A stretch of DNA of 64,000 nucleotides from Flavimaribacter sp039888615 (lineage in GTDB: Bacteria > Pseudomonadota > Alphaproteobacteria > Rhizobiales > Rhizobiaceae). This document shows, piece by piece, positions 1 through 7,293 of the stretch (position 1 is its first letter; each line of letters starts with the position of its first letter). Under the pieces are notes generated by a model. That model saw only the letters and a list, made by a program, of their open reading frames with translations, made no database searches and was not told where the DNA came from. Position numbers and translations under genes: made by a program. The stretch is taken from the NCBI GenBank assembly GCA_039888615.1, contig JBDQQS010000016.1; one strand, 5' to 3'.

Positions 1-119
1 AAGATCCGAACTTGTGAGAAACTCACTGTGATCATCCATGGAGCTACTCCGTGAGAAAATACATCTCGAACGGACTCGCAGATCACAAACCTACCGGAAA
101 GGTGGGGTCAAAACACCGC

Positions 120-663
120 TTACGAACCAATTATATCGAGGTTTCTATTGCTATGAAATTTGCAGGGGTTGTCCTCATCAATCAGGATGCCGCATGCCTC
201 TTGATATGTCCAAGCCCCTTTGGTTCCGTCGCCTTCTACGTGGACGTAGGAATAATCTGCTTCCTTGTACTTTGTGGCGTCTAGGTTGATGAACGCACCA
301 GTTGCCGCCAAAATCGCTGTAGGGCCAGTATTGGCGTACACACTGTGATTGTTCAGGCGACTTCGCAATAGTTCAAAGAAAATCTCCGCAGCATGAAGAA
401 AAAATGGATGCTTGGATGCCCCGCCAATGGGGGTACTCAGAATAGTTAACTTGCCTTTGTCGCTTTTTATCCAAAAAGGATAAAGAACTTTCCCCTTTTA
501 CTCGAAAAAACCAATTGAACATCGCGGCTTGTGTATCACAATCAAGATACCATCCGCCGAATTGATACAATAAAGCCGGCGCTTGTGGTTCGATTGAGCC
601 GGCATGATGGTCCTCGTGAAATTTGTATAAAGCAGAGCTACCGCTACTATCCGCTGCAGGTCT
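120..663 (-). pseudogene. Frameshifted remnant of a GT32-like sugar transferase
   Basis: Two minus-strand reading frames together read like one glycosyltransferase of the GT32/capsular polysaccharide type. The upstream frame (about 663 to 373) carries LLYQFGGWYLDCDT, matching the GG-x-YLD-x-D nucleotide-sugar/metal motif of that family. The downstream frame is open from about 497 to 120 and carries IGGASKHPFFLHAAEIFFELL followed by NTGPTAI, as expected further along such proteins. The frames join near 480-497, next to C/T-rich homopolymers, so a -1/+1 shift (or a base-calling error) splits the gene. No convincing N-terminal part or start is seen before the Rid-family gene that starts at 684. 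Base composition is more AT-rich than the flanking genes. Inferred: decayed, probably acquired surface-polysaccharide gene. Confidence 0.5.
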
Positions 664-683
664 CAGGCAAGAGGAGTTCCACC

Positions 684-1154
684 ATGCGCAAGACGATCAT
701 CCCGGATGCACTCCGGGAAGTCCACGACACGTGGCATTTTGCGCCGGCGGTCGTCGCCAGGGGCATGATTTACTGTTCGGGGATCATCGGCACCAGCCCG
801 GACGGCAAGGCGCCTGGCAAAGCGGCTCTCGAGGGCGCGCGCACTACGCTGGATGATGGGGGCGCAAAACCGGTTGCCGCGCTTCAGGCTGTGCGCGATC
901 CGAAAGCGCAGTTCGAGACCGCCTTTGAAGCGCTGGCTTCGATCCTCGGCGAGGCAGGCGCGGGACTGGCGGATATCATTGAACTGACCAGCTACCATGT
1001 CGACTTGGACCGGCATATGGAGACATTCGTGGAGGTCAGAGACGCCTATCTGAGTCCGCCTTGGCCGGCCTGGACCGCCATCGGGGTGAAAGATCTGATT
1101 GTGCCGGGCGGACTTGTTGAGCTGCGGGCGGTCGCGCTGGCCCCGGATGGCTGA
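684..1154 (+). CDS. Rid (YjgF/YER057c/UK114) family protein
   Basis: A 156-aa Rid-superfamily protein. The start at 684 is preceded by GAGGAG at 671-676; upstream in-frame codons belong to the pseudogene region. The core (ARGMIYCSGIIGT, FETAFEALASILGEAG, DIIELTSYHVDL, VELRAVA) is typical of the trimeric fold. Two things separate it from true RidA 2-iminobutanoate deaminase: the segment where RidA has its catalytic Arg (PARS) reads WPAWTA here, and there is an insertion of about 13 residues after the second strand (LDDGGAKPVAALQ). The imine-hydrolysing activity may therefore be absent or altered. It stands alone, with no evident operon partner. Substrate is unknown. Confidence 0.85.
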   Translation: MRKTIIPDALREVHDTWHFAPAVVARGMIYCSGIIGTSPDGKAPGKAALEGARTTLDDGGAKPVAALQAVRDPKAQFETAFEALASILGEAGAGLADIIELTSYHVDLDRHMETFVEVRDAYLSPPWPAWTAIGVKDLIVPGGLVELRAVALAPDG

Positions 1155-1208
1155 ATTCAGGCGCCTCGCGGTCTCAGAAGCGCCGCGGAGCGCCTTCGCA
1201 CGGTGCGT

Positions 1209-1598
1209 TCAGCCGGTTTTCTTCAGACCCATGATCTGCAGTTCAGTGAACAAACCGACTGCGGCGGCTTGAGCGACGACGAAGGCTTGACCGAGGGTGG
1301 TCGGGTTGGTCCAGCCGGAAAAGAGAAACAGAATGCTCGCCGCAACCCAGGCGATATTGCAGCCGATGATCAGTCGCGCCGCCTGCCTGTCAGGAACCGG
1401 AGGTCGGGCCGTCCAACCGACCAGGATGGCGTATGGTAGAAGCAGCAGGCCGATGAACCTCAGGAAAAACGGGTCGAAACCGAGCAGGTTGGAAAGCGGC
1501 GCTGCGCCGAAAGCAAGCATCAGCGCCAAGGCGCCGGACGCCGCCGCGTCCAGATAGAGCGCTCTGTGCAGCAGGGCGCTTCGTTTGATGGCAGTCAT
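1209..1598 (-). CDS. Small integral membrane protein, unknown function
   Basis: A 129-aa hydrophobic protein starting MTAIKRSALLHRALYLDAAASG, with AGAGG as ribosome binding site just upstream. About four membrane segments are visible (roughly residues 18-36, 43-62, 76-96 and 101-120), with short polar loops and a Lys-rich C-terminal end. It is transcribed divergently from an XRE/MmyB-type regulator, and a near-perfect palindrome lies in the shared promoter region, so it is the likely target of that regulator. I do not recognise a characterised family. The arrangement of a small four-helix protein beside an MmyB-like regulator is common in Proteobacteria. Confidence 0.75.
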   Translation of the reverse strand: MTAIKRSALLHRALYLDAAASGALALMLAFGAAPLSNLLGFDPFFLRFIGLLLLPYAILVGWTARPPVPDRQAARLIIGCNIAWVAASILFLFSGWTNPTTLGQAFVVAQAAAVGLFTELQIMGLKKTG

Positions 1599-1661
1599 GT
1601 CGGACCTCTTTGGTTCTATCGATGATGGACGCATCCTCTTCCAGGAGCGATCAACTATTCA

Positions 1662-1678
1662 ATTACCTTGCAGGTAAT
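1662..1678. promoter_or_regulatory. Palindromic operator between membrane gene and XRE regulator
   Basis: ATTACCT-TGC-AGGTAAT is a perfect inverted repeat with 7-bp arms and a 3-nt spacer. It lies in the 114-bp divergent intergenic region, 64 bp from the membrane-protein start and 35 bp from the regulator start. Inferred operator for the XRE/MmyB-type regulator, controlling both genes. Confidence 0.6.
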
Positions 1679-1712
1679 GGTCACGAGAAAGAGCCGGTGC
1701 TATCGATAACGT

Positions 1713-2510
1713 ATGGCCAGATCCGAAACACCCGGCGGGTTCATCCGCGAATGGCGCGCGCGGAGGCGCATGAGCCAGTTCGATCTGGCGCTTGCCGCCG
1801 GTGTCTCGCAGCGTCACCTGAGTTTTGTCGAAAGCGGCCGGTCGCGACCGAGCCGCGACCTCGTTCTCAATCTCGGCCGTGAGCTGGCGATTCCGCGACG
1901 CGAACAGAACCTGATCCTGAACGCCGCAGGGTTCGCGCCCGTTTTCAGCGCCCGGACAATGGACGATCCGGCCATGGAGACCGTACGAAACGCTGTCGAG
2001 CAAGTGCTTGCCGCGCACGAACCCTTTCCGGCGCTCGCAGTCGATCGAAAATGGTCGCTCGTGATGGCGAACAGGTCTGCGCTGGCGCTGGTCACGGCGT
2101 CCGTATCGCCGCTTCTCCTGAAACCGCCGGTCAATGTGCTTCGCCTCAGTCTGCATCCGGAAGGGCTGGCGCCGGCAGTGCTGAACGCCGGCGAATGGAA
2201 AGCGCATGTTCTTTGGCGTCTCAAGGACCAGATCGCGGCGAGCCACGATCCGGACCTTGTCAAGCTTTACGACGAATTGTCGGCCTATCCGCTTCCGGCG
2301 TCGGACACCCGCCCGGACGCGCCAAACAATGTCTTTGTGCCGCTGCGCCTGTCGACGCCGGCGGGAGTCCTGTCCTTCATCAGCACCACAACGGTCTTCG
2401 GCACGCCGGTGGACATCACCGTGTCTGAACTGGCGATCGAGGCGTTCTTTCCGGCGGACGGGTCGGATCCGGCGGCGGTGGAATGGCTGAAGGGCCTGGC
2501 TTCAAGCTGA
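1713..2510 (+). CDS. XRE-family regulator with MmyB-like ligand-binding domain
   Basis: A 265-aa regulator. Residues about 8-65 form an HTH_3/XRE domain (FIREWRARRRMSQFDLALAAGVSQRHLSFVESGRSRPS), and residues about 95-250 match the MmyB-like transcription-regulator ligand-binding domain (PFPALAVDRKWSLVMANR, followed by the NVLRLSLHPEGL segment). Such proteins usually repress or activate a divergent gene in response to a small hydrophobic ligand. Here the divergent gene is the four-helix membrane protein and the candidate operator is the ATTACCT/AGGTAAT palindrome. The start at ATG 1713 gives full family length. The ligand cannot be inferred. Confidence 0.85.
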   Translation: MARSETPGGFIREWRARRRMSQFDLALAAGVSQRHLSFVESGRSRPSRDLVLNLGRELAIPRREQNLILNAAGFAPVFSARTMDDPAMETVRNAVEQVLAAHEPFPALAVDRKWSLVMANRSALALVTASVSPLLLKPPVNVLRLSLHPEGLAPAVLNAGEWKAHVLWRLKDQIAASHDPDLVKLYDELSAYPLPASDTRPDAPNNVFVPLRLSTPAGVLSFISTTTVFGTPVDITVSELAIEAFFPADGSDPAAVEWLKGLASS

Positions 2511-2611
2511 AGTCAGTTAAAGTTGGATAGAAACTCAACCTCACCATCTTTGTTCGTAGTAGATGATGGTGCGATACCGCATCCGGAGATATTCACACAT
2601 CGGATAGCTCA

Positions 2612-3142
2612 ATGCTTGTTGATATCGCATTTGTTTGCATGTTTCTCATCGTTCTGTTGTTCGCCATCATGTTCGCTATTGTCAGACGAAACTTTGACAA
2701 GGGCAGCCCTCTTTCGGCCGACGACGTCTGGAAGATGATCAAGGTTACTCTGGAAAAGCGAAATGAGACTCCGTGCTTCAGTATCCGCTCAATGGATTCC
2801 AGGGAATTTTTCGAACTGAGCAAGCTCGAAAACGATTACTTTATCATGGTGTCTGGTGAGGAAAACGGAGAGGCTGGGGAGATATTCCAGCCGATTCTGG
2901 ATCAATACGGTATCAAGGATAAAGGCCAGTATTATCAGAGAGATCCAGATACTTTGCTCGAAATGCCGAAGATCTTTTTCAATCGTCTTTCCGAAAAGCG
3001 CATCCGGCTTCGGTTCAAGATCGTAATGCCGATCACCAGAAATTGGGTGCTCCAGGACGAAGAATTCATCAAACCTGACGAGAAATTCCCCAGACGGTCG
3101 CTCTCTCCACGCAGAAACTGGTCGGCGCTATTTCTCAAATGA
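2612..3142 (+). CDS. Orphan single-pass membrane protein, unknown function
   Basis: A 176-aa protein with an N-terminal hydrophobic helix (residues about 3-24: DIAFVCMFLIVLLFAIMFAIV) and a charged cytoplasmic or periplasmic remainder with no motif I recognise. The C-terminal portion is rich in Arg/Lys (FPRRSLSPRRNW) and could include read-through of a truncated end. Base composition and codon use are clearly more AT-rich than the neighbours, which suggests recent transfer. The ribosome binding site is weak (GGAT), so the exact start is uncertain. No operon partner. Confidence 0.5.
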   Translation: MLVDIAFVCMFLIVLLFAIMFAIVRRNFDKGSPLSADDVWKMIKVTLEKRNETPCFSIRSMDSREFFELSKLENDYFIMVSGEENGEAGEIFQPILDQYGIKDKGQYYQRDPDTLLEMPKIFFNRLSEKRIRLRFKIVMPITRNWVLQDEEFIKPDEKFPRRSLSPRRNWSALFLK

Positions 3143-3491
3143 ACTGACCTTTGGTCTTATGGTCCTTTGGCGTTGGATAGACCTTACAACGTCGTGCTGG
3201 ACTTTGTTCCTTGGCCGCGTTTGGGCGTCATTATGGAGGATCTGTTTAGCGAGGCGTTATCCTACGATGCGGCTGACGGGCTCATTCTGGGATAATTGAT
3301 GCGCGGCTTGCATCCATTTGCGTCGGATACGCCAAGATTTTCCCGATTCCCGTCCAATTTTGGAACAAATGTCTTGGCTGCGCCGATAGGTCGCGAGTAG
3401 TTTGCGCTGCATCGCACAAGCAATTATGCCAGTAATTACGCCTATCGGTATCGCGCCTTGAAAAAAAGCGCTCGATCGCGTAAATTTGGAT
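3143..3491. other. Non-coding, lower-GC stretch without a supported gene
   Basis: About 350 bases between the orphan membrane protein and the fpr operator. Short open frames exist on both strands, but none has a believable ribosome binding site, composition or motif. One minus-strand frame contains the string IERFF, reminiscent of IS5-type transposase C-termini, but the surrounding residues do not continue the match. I see nothing functional apart from possible promoter sequence for fpr. Confidence 0.4.
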
Positions 3492-3509
3492 TTGTTTGTG
3501 TACAAACAA
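3492..3509. promoter_or_regulatory. Inverted repeat upstream of fpr (TTTGTATACAAA-type)
   Basis: TTGTTTGT-GT-ACAAACAA has 8-bp perfect arms and a 2-nt spacer, ending 23 bp before the fpr start. Its core TTTGTGTACAAA differs by one base from the cores at the nicotinate operon and hyuA, with identical spacing. Inferred binding site for the same regulator. Confidence 0.5.
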
Positions 3510-3532
3510 TAAGCTTCGCGGGATTAGTGGAT

Positions 3533-4378
3533 ATGGAAGCACGGGTTGCAACCGATATGGATCAACAGACGAACGGAACTCTCGGTAGTGGACAGGTGTT
3601 CGAATTGCCGAAAAACGTCTTCGCCGAAAAGGTGGTGGAGGTCCAGCACTATACCGATAGGCTTTTCCGGTTCAGGATCACCCGTCCGGCGAGTTTCCGC
3701 TTCCGCTCCGGTGAATTCGTGATGATTGGCCTGCCGAACAGCGACAAGCCCGTGTTCCGCGCCTATTCCATCGCCAGCCCTTCCTGGGACGAAGAGCTCG
3801 AGTTCTTTTCCATCAAGGTTCCGGATGGTCCGCTTACCGAGCATCTGCAAAGGATCCAGCCAGGCGACACCGTCCTGATGCGCAAGAAGCCGACGGGAAC
3901 GCTGGTTCTCGATGCGCTGTTACCGGGCAAGCGCTTGTTTCTGCTTTCCACGGGCACCGGTATCGCCCCATTCGCTTCGGTCGTGCGCGATCCGGAAACC
4001 TACGAAAAATTTGAAAAGGTCGTCCTCACCCATACGTGTCGCCAGGTCGCCGAACTGCAATATGGCTACGATCTGACGGATATCGCGAAAAACGACCCGC
4101 TGGTCGGCGAGGAAGCCAGCGAGAAGCTCGTACACTTCCCGACGACCACGCAGGAAGATAGCCCCGTCATGGGCCGCATCACCACGCTGATCGAAACAGG
4201 CGCCATGGCCGCGAAACTGGGCATGGAACAACTCGATCCGGAAACCGATCGCGTGATGCTGTGCGGATCGATGGCGATGATCCAGGATCTGAAGACGATG
4301 CTCGATGCGCGCGGCTTCGACGAGGGATCGAACAATCGCCCGTCCAGCTATGTGGTTGAGCGCGCTTTCGTCGACTGA
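3533..4378 (+). CDS. fpr: Ferredoxin--NADP+ reductase
   Basis: A 281-aa FAD enzyme of the bacterial Fpr class (subclass I). It moves electrons between NADPH and ferredoxin/flavodoxin. The FAD-binding signature is RAYSIASP (about residues 72-79), and the NADP-binding start is LFLLSTGTGIAPFASVVRDPETYEKF. The C-terminus YVVERAFVD is of the length typical for alphaproteobacterial Fpr, where an extension past the usual aromatic residue is normal. Start options are ATG 3533 and ATG 3557, both with weak ribosome binding sites; 3533 is chosen for family length. The gene is alone but has a palindrome of the TTTGTATACAAA family just upstream, which links it to the nicotinate genes. That fits a need for reduced ferredoxin by the Hnr-like reductase encoded nearby (inference). 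Confidence 0.9.
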   Translation: MEARVATDMDQQTNGTLGSGQVFELPKNVFAEKVVEVQHYTDRLFRFRITRPASFRFRSGEFVMIGLPNSDKPVFRAYSIASPSWDEELEFFSIKVPDGPLTEHLQRIQPGDTVLMRKKPTGTLVLDALLPGKRLFLLSTGTGIAPFASVVRDPETYEKFEKVVLTHTCRQVAELQYGYDLTDIAKNDPLVGEEASEKLVHFPTTTQEDSPVMGRITTLIETGAMAAKLGMEQLDPETDRVMLCGSMAMIQDLKTMLDARGFDEGSNNRPSSYVVERAFVD

Positions 4379-4396
4379 TCTGCATTCACGGCCTGA

Positions 4397-4978
4397 TCAG
4401 CGCAGGCCGTCCTCGCCCTTCACATCTTCCGCCGCCAGACCGCCCATGCGATTGTGAACGCGCGGTCCCTTGCTCATGGCGAGCGCGAACAGGATCTCGT
4501 CGGCCTTGGGCCCGTCCGGCACGCCGACCTCGATCCCGTCGAAATGACTGCGCACATAGGCGGCGTTGATGTGGCCGAGCGGAATATCGAGCCGCGTTCC
4601 GACGCCGCCCACCTTTTTGCAGGAAGGCACGATCGCCTTTGAATCGCCAAGGCGCTCGCGCATGGCGTAGCCGCCCGGAACGTGCCAGAGCGCGCCATGT
4701 TCGAGTTCGCCGGCTGCACCGACGATGGCGCCCTTGCCGAAACCATCTATCCCGTCCGGACCACCCAAAGCCTCGATCAGCTTGTCTGTGAGCATAAGTC
4801 CCAGCGGCTTCAGATCATCCATAGCGCTCTGCAGCTCCTCGTGGTAGCGCCCCGCAAAGGGGTTCTTCACCAGCGCCATGATCGCGCCGCGCTTGCGCGG
4901 CGTGGCGGCGATAGGACCGCCATCGTGATTGATCTCCTCGATGAAGATCATGGTCTTGCGGATCTGGAATTCAGGCAT
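4397..4978 (-). CDS. AA_synth (DUF1185) family protein
   Basis: A 193-aa protein of the 'amino acid synthesis' family (DUF1185), whose name reflects an old genetic observation and not a known activity. Visible: MIFIEEINHDGG near the N-terminus, a central segment with GAIVGAAGELEHGALWHVPGG and RLGDSKAIVPSCKKVGG, and HINAAYVRSHFDGIEV. There is no signal peptide or membrane helix. It is the last gene of the five-gene operon 10903-4397, and its start overlaps the end of the UPF0280 gene by 8 nt. The context suggests a job in heterocycle breakdown, for example as a lactam, imine or keto-acid enzyme, but the sequence alone does not tell. Family call is good, function unknown. Confidence 0.8.
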   Translation of the reverse strand: MPEFQIRKTMIFIEEINHDGGPIAATPRKRGAIMALVKNPFAGRYHEELQSAMDDLKPLGLMLTDKLIEALGGPDGIDGFGKGAIVGAAGELEHGALWHVPGGYAMRERLGDSKAIVPSCKKVGGVGTRLDIPLGHINAAYVRSHFDGIEVGVPDGPKADEILFALAMSKGPRVHNRMGGLAAEDVKGEDGLR

Positions 4979-5825
4979 GGGTCATTTCCCCCTCGGTGTG
5001 AAAAAGCGATTGTCCGGCCTGCGTCATGCGCAACTGTCCGTCGAGGATCAGGATTGCGCCTCCAATGAGGCCTTTGGAAACCAGAATGTCGGCATAGCGA
5101 AGCCCGTTGTCGAGAGCTTCAGTTATTTCCGTTTCGTCCAGAGACGCGACGCCGGTGGTGACAAGCCGTTCTCCGAGATCGCTGTCGGGGGACAGCGCGC
5201 AAGCCGGCAGTCGCTCGATCTTTGGATTTGCCGGCAGATCGACGCGGTTTGCAATCATCGTGGCGGCGGCGTCGGCGCGCGCCGCATTGGCGGCGACGAC
5301 GCTGACGCTGTCGGCGATCCCGAGCGAATGGCTGCGGCCGCGCCAGCCGGACGTGGCGACGCCGCGCCAGGGTTGCCCGGCGTCAATCGCGATTCCGGCG
5401 GGATGATCGTTTGCGACGGCGGCGCGTATCGTTTCGCCTTCTGTCAGATGGAAGGCCGTGTCGCCGCCATTGTTGACATAGGCCTTGGAGAATTCGCCGC
5501 CATCCAGCATTGCGCCGAGGATTTCGTCGGCGACGGCGCCGGCGACCGCCGCCATTGGCGTTATGAACTCCCGAGCGAAAGGGGCGATCGCTTTCTGCAT
5601 TCTTGCGGCCACTGCTCCACGGAACCGCCGACCGGCATCCGCCTGACGGCGCAGTTCGGTCAATTCGCTCACTAGTTCGTCAAGCACGGTTTCAAACCGC
5701 GCCGCAGCCCTCCGATAGGCGGCCTTTTGGTCCCCGCCAAAGGTTTCAACGATCAGGTCGATCGGCCCGTGATGCAGGTGCATGCGCCGGCCATCGGGCA
5801 GCATCGCCGCAGACGCGCGCTGCAT
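4971..5825 (-). CDS. UPF0280 (ApbE-superfamily) protein
   Basis: A 284-aa protein of the UPF0280 family, related to ApbE flavin transferases. The start MQRASAAMLPDGRRMHLHHGP is placed at 5825 because the stop codon of the upstream reductase gene is at 5829-5827 (TGAGATG), which gives translational coupling; longer upstream frames are shadows of the reductase gene. Features: a Lys/Ala-rich N-terminal helix, AVAGAVADEILGAM, the loop KAYVNNGGDTAFHL (like the ApbE N-G-G-D-x metal/FAD region) and GVATSGWRGRSHSLGIADSV (like the ApbE T-S-G-x4 segment with a following D/H). ApbE attaches FMN covalently to Ser/Thr of partner proteins, so attachment of flavin to the neighbouring Hnr-like reductase is a reasonable but untested role. 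Confidence 0.85.
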   Translation of the reverse strand: MQRASAAMLPDGRRMHLHHGPIDLIVETFGGDQKAAYRRAAARFETVLDELVSELTELRRQADAGRRFRGAVAARMQKAIAPFAREFITPMAAVAGAVADEILGAMLDGGEFSKAYVNNGGDTAFHLTEGETIRAAVANDHPAGIAIDAGQPWRGVATSGWRGRSHSLGIADSVSVVAANAARADAAATMIANRVDLPANPKIERLPACALSPDSDLGERLVTTGVASLDETEITEALDNGLRYADILVSKGLIGGAILILDGQLRMTQAGQSLFHTEGEMTHA

Positions 5826-5826
5826 C

Positions 5827-7293
5827 TCAGCGCCTCTGTTTGCCGACAGCCCGAAAATCGTCGCCGTATTCGCCGCCCTTTTCGAGCACGTCGGCAAGCG
5901 ATCGCGCGGCGTCCGTGTGGCCTCCGAGGGACTGGTATTCTTCCCGTCGCATGGTGAACTCGATGGGCGCCACGAGAGCTGGCGTCGGCACGTATCCGAA
6001 GGCGTTGTCGGGCGTGTCCATGACATCGACCATGATGGTGATGCCGCCGCCCGGCCAGACATAGGCGTCGGCGCCGCCGCAGGTAATGGTCGTTGCATGG
6101 TCATGGACGGATCGGGTGAGCCGCACCGGATTGCGGGTGACGCCGGATCGCAGCGATCCGCCGGCGCCGCCCATGAACAGGACGGTGCAAAGCGATGGCT
6201 CGCAATTCTCCTCGATCAGTTTCACGCTCGGTGCAAGCGTATCGGGCAGGGGCTTGCGTTGCGGTATGAGATCGTCGTCGAGGACGTAATATTCGTACTG
6301 CTCGCCGGTGGTGGACACCATAAGCAGGGTCAGTCCCGGCCAGGCGCCCTTCTTCGCATTCCAGGGGCCCAGGATCGTCAGCGGGTCCTCGATATTCGTG
6401 CCGCCCCAGCCAAGTCCCGGCTCGGCGACCTGGAAATAGCGACCGGGCGTCGATCGCCGACCGAGAATCTTGACGCCGGTGTCGGGCCAGCCGATGACCT
6501 TGCCCGCCTGGTGCTCCGAGACGACGCCGGTGATGTGGTCATCGACGATCACCACTTCGTCGACCAGCCCTTTCCACTGCGAGGCGAACATGCCGATCGT
6601 CGCCGACCCGCAACCGACCCGCATGCGCACTTCTTCCTTGCCGTCGACAATAGGCGGTCTGCCTGCCTGAACGATGACCGTCGATCCGTCATCGATGGAA
6701 AGCTCCACGGGCAGCTTGTTGCAGAGGTCCATCATCGCCTTGCAGGTCGCGCGGCCTTCCGCCTTCGATCCGCCTGTCAGGTGGTCGACGCCGCCAAGCG
6801 ACAGCATCTGCGAACCGTATTCGCTGGTGATCACCAGGCCGACGGCCTCGCCTTCGGCGCGCACGATCGCCCCTTCCGCGCCAAGATGTCGGTCGGTGTC
6901 GATCTTCACCTTGACGCCGCAGTAGGAGAAGATCGCCTCAGACACCACGGTGACGAAATCGGCGCCCTCCACGGCGCGGCTGACGATGAATGGGGCCGGC
7001 TTGTAGTCGGGATAGGTTGTGCCGGCGCCCACGGCAGTGACGGCCACTTCCTCGTCATTGAAAAGTATCCCGTCCCACTCCGATTTCAGGAACGGCTTGA
7101 TCGGGCCTCCCTCGGCGATTCGCTTGTCGAGGATCGTCAAGGGATCACAGCGCACAATCCGGCCATTGTCGTTGGCATAGCGGTCGCAGGCGCCGGTGCG
7201 GCCCTCGGCGATGTAACACATCACCGGGCACGCGTCGCAGCGGATCTTTTCCGGACGGGTCTGGTTTTCGACGATGTCGGCGGGAGCGCTCAT
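5827..7293 (-). CDS. 6-hydroxynicotinate reductase-like Fe-S protein
   Basis: A 488-aa protein matching entries named 6-hydroxynicotinate reductase, after the Eubacterium barkeri nicotinate pathway (EC 1.3.7.1, ferredoxin-dependent reduction of 6-hydroxynicotinate to 1,4,5,6-tetrahydro-6-oxonicotinate). The N-terminus has CDACPVMC (Cys 19, 22, 26), then Cys36 and Cys49, consistent with a [4Fe-4S] cluster. Later Gly-rich stretches (GCGSATIGMFASQW, FMGGAGGSLRSGVTRNPVRL, YVWPGGGITIMVDV) may form the active site or flavin site. It overlaps the Mo-hydroxylase gene by 4 nt and abuts the UPF0280 gene by 1 nt. The length of about 53 kDa is as expected. The family name is from homology; activity in this organism is inferred from the Mo-hydroxylase and nicotinamidase nearby. 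Confidence 0.75.
   Translation of the reverse strand: MSAPADIVENQTRPEKIRCDACPVMCYIAEGRTGACDRYANDNGRIVRCDPLTILDKRIAEGGPIKPFLKSEWDGILFNDEEVAVTAVGAGTTYPDYKPAPFIVSRAVEGADFVTVVSEAIFSYCGVKVKIDTDRHLGAEGAIVRAEGEAVGLVITSEYGSQMLSLGGVDHLTGGSKAEGRATCKAMMDLCNKLPVELSIDDGSTVIVQAGRPPIVDGKEEVRMRVGCGSATIGMFASQWKGLVDEVVIVDDHITGVVSEHQAGKVIGWPDTGVKILGRRSTPGRYFQVAEPGLGWGGTNIEDPLTILGPWNAKKGAWPGLTLLMVSTTGEQYEYYVLDDDLIPQRKPLPDTLAPSVKLIEENCEPSLCTVLFMGGAGGSLRSGVTRNPVRLTRSVHDHATTITCGGADAYVWPGGGITIMVDVMDTPDNAFGYVPTPALVAPIEFTMRREEYQSLGGHTDAARSLADVLEKGGEYGDDFRAVGKQRR

Noticed and set aside
3257..3551. Possible IS5-type transposase remnant on the minus strand (IERFF string)
   Set aside because: Residues around the string do not continue the transposase pattern in any frame, and no inverted repeats or target duplication are seen.
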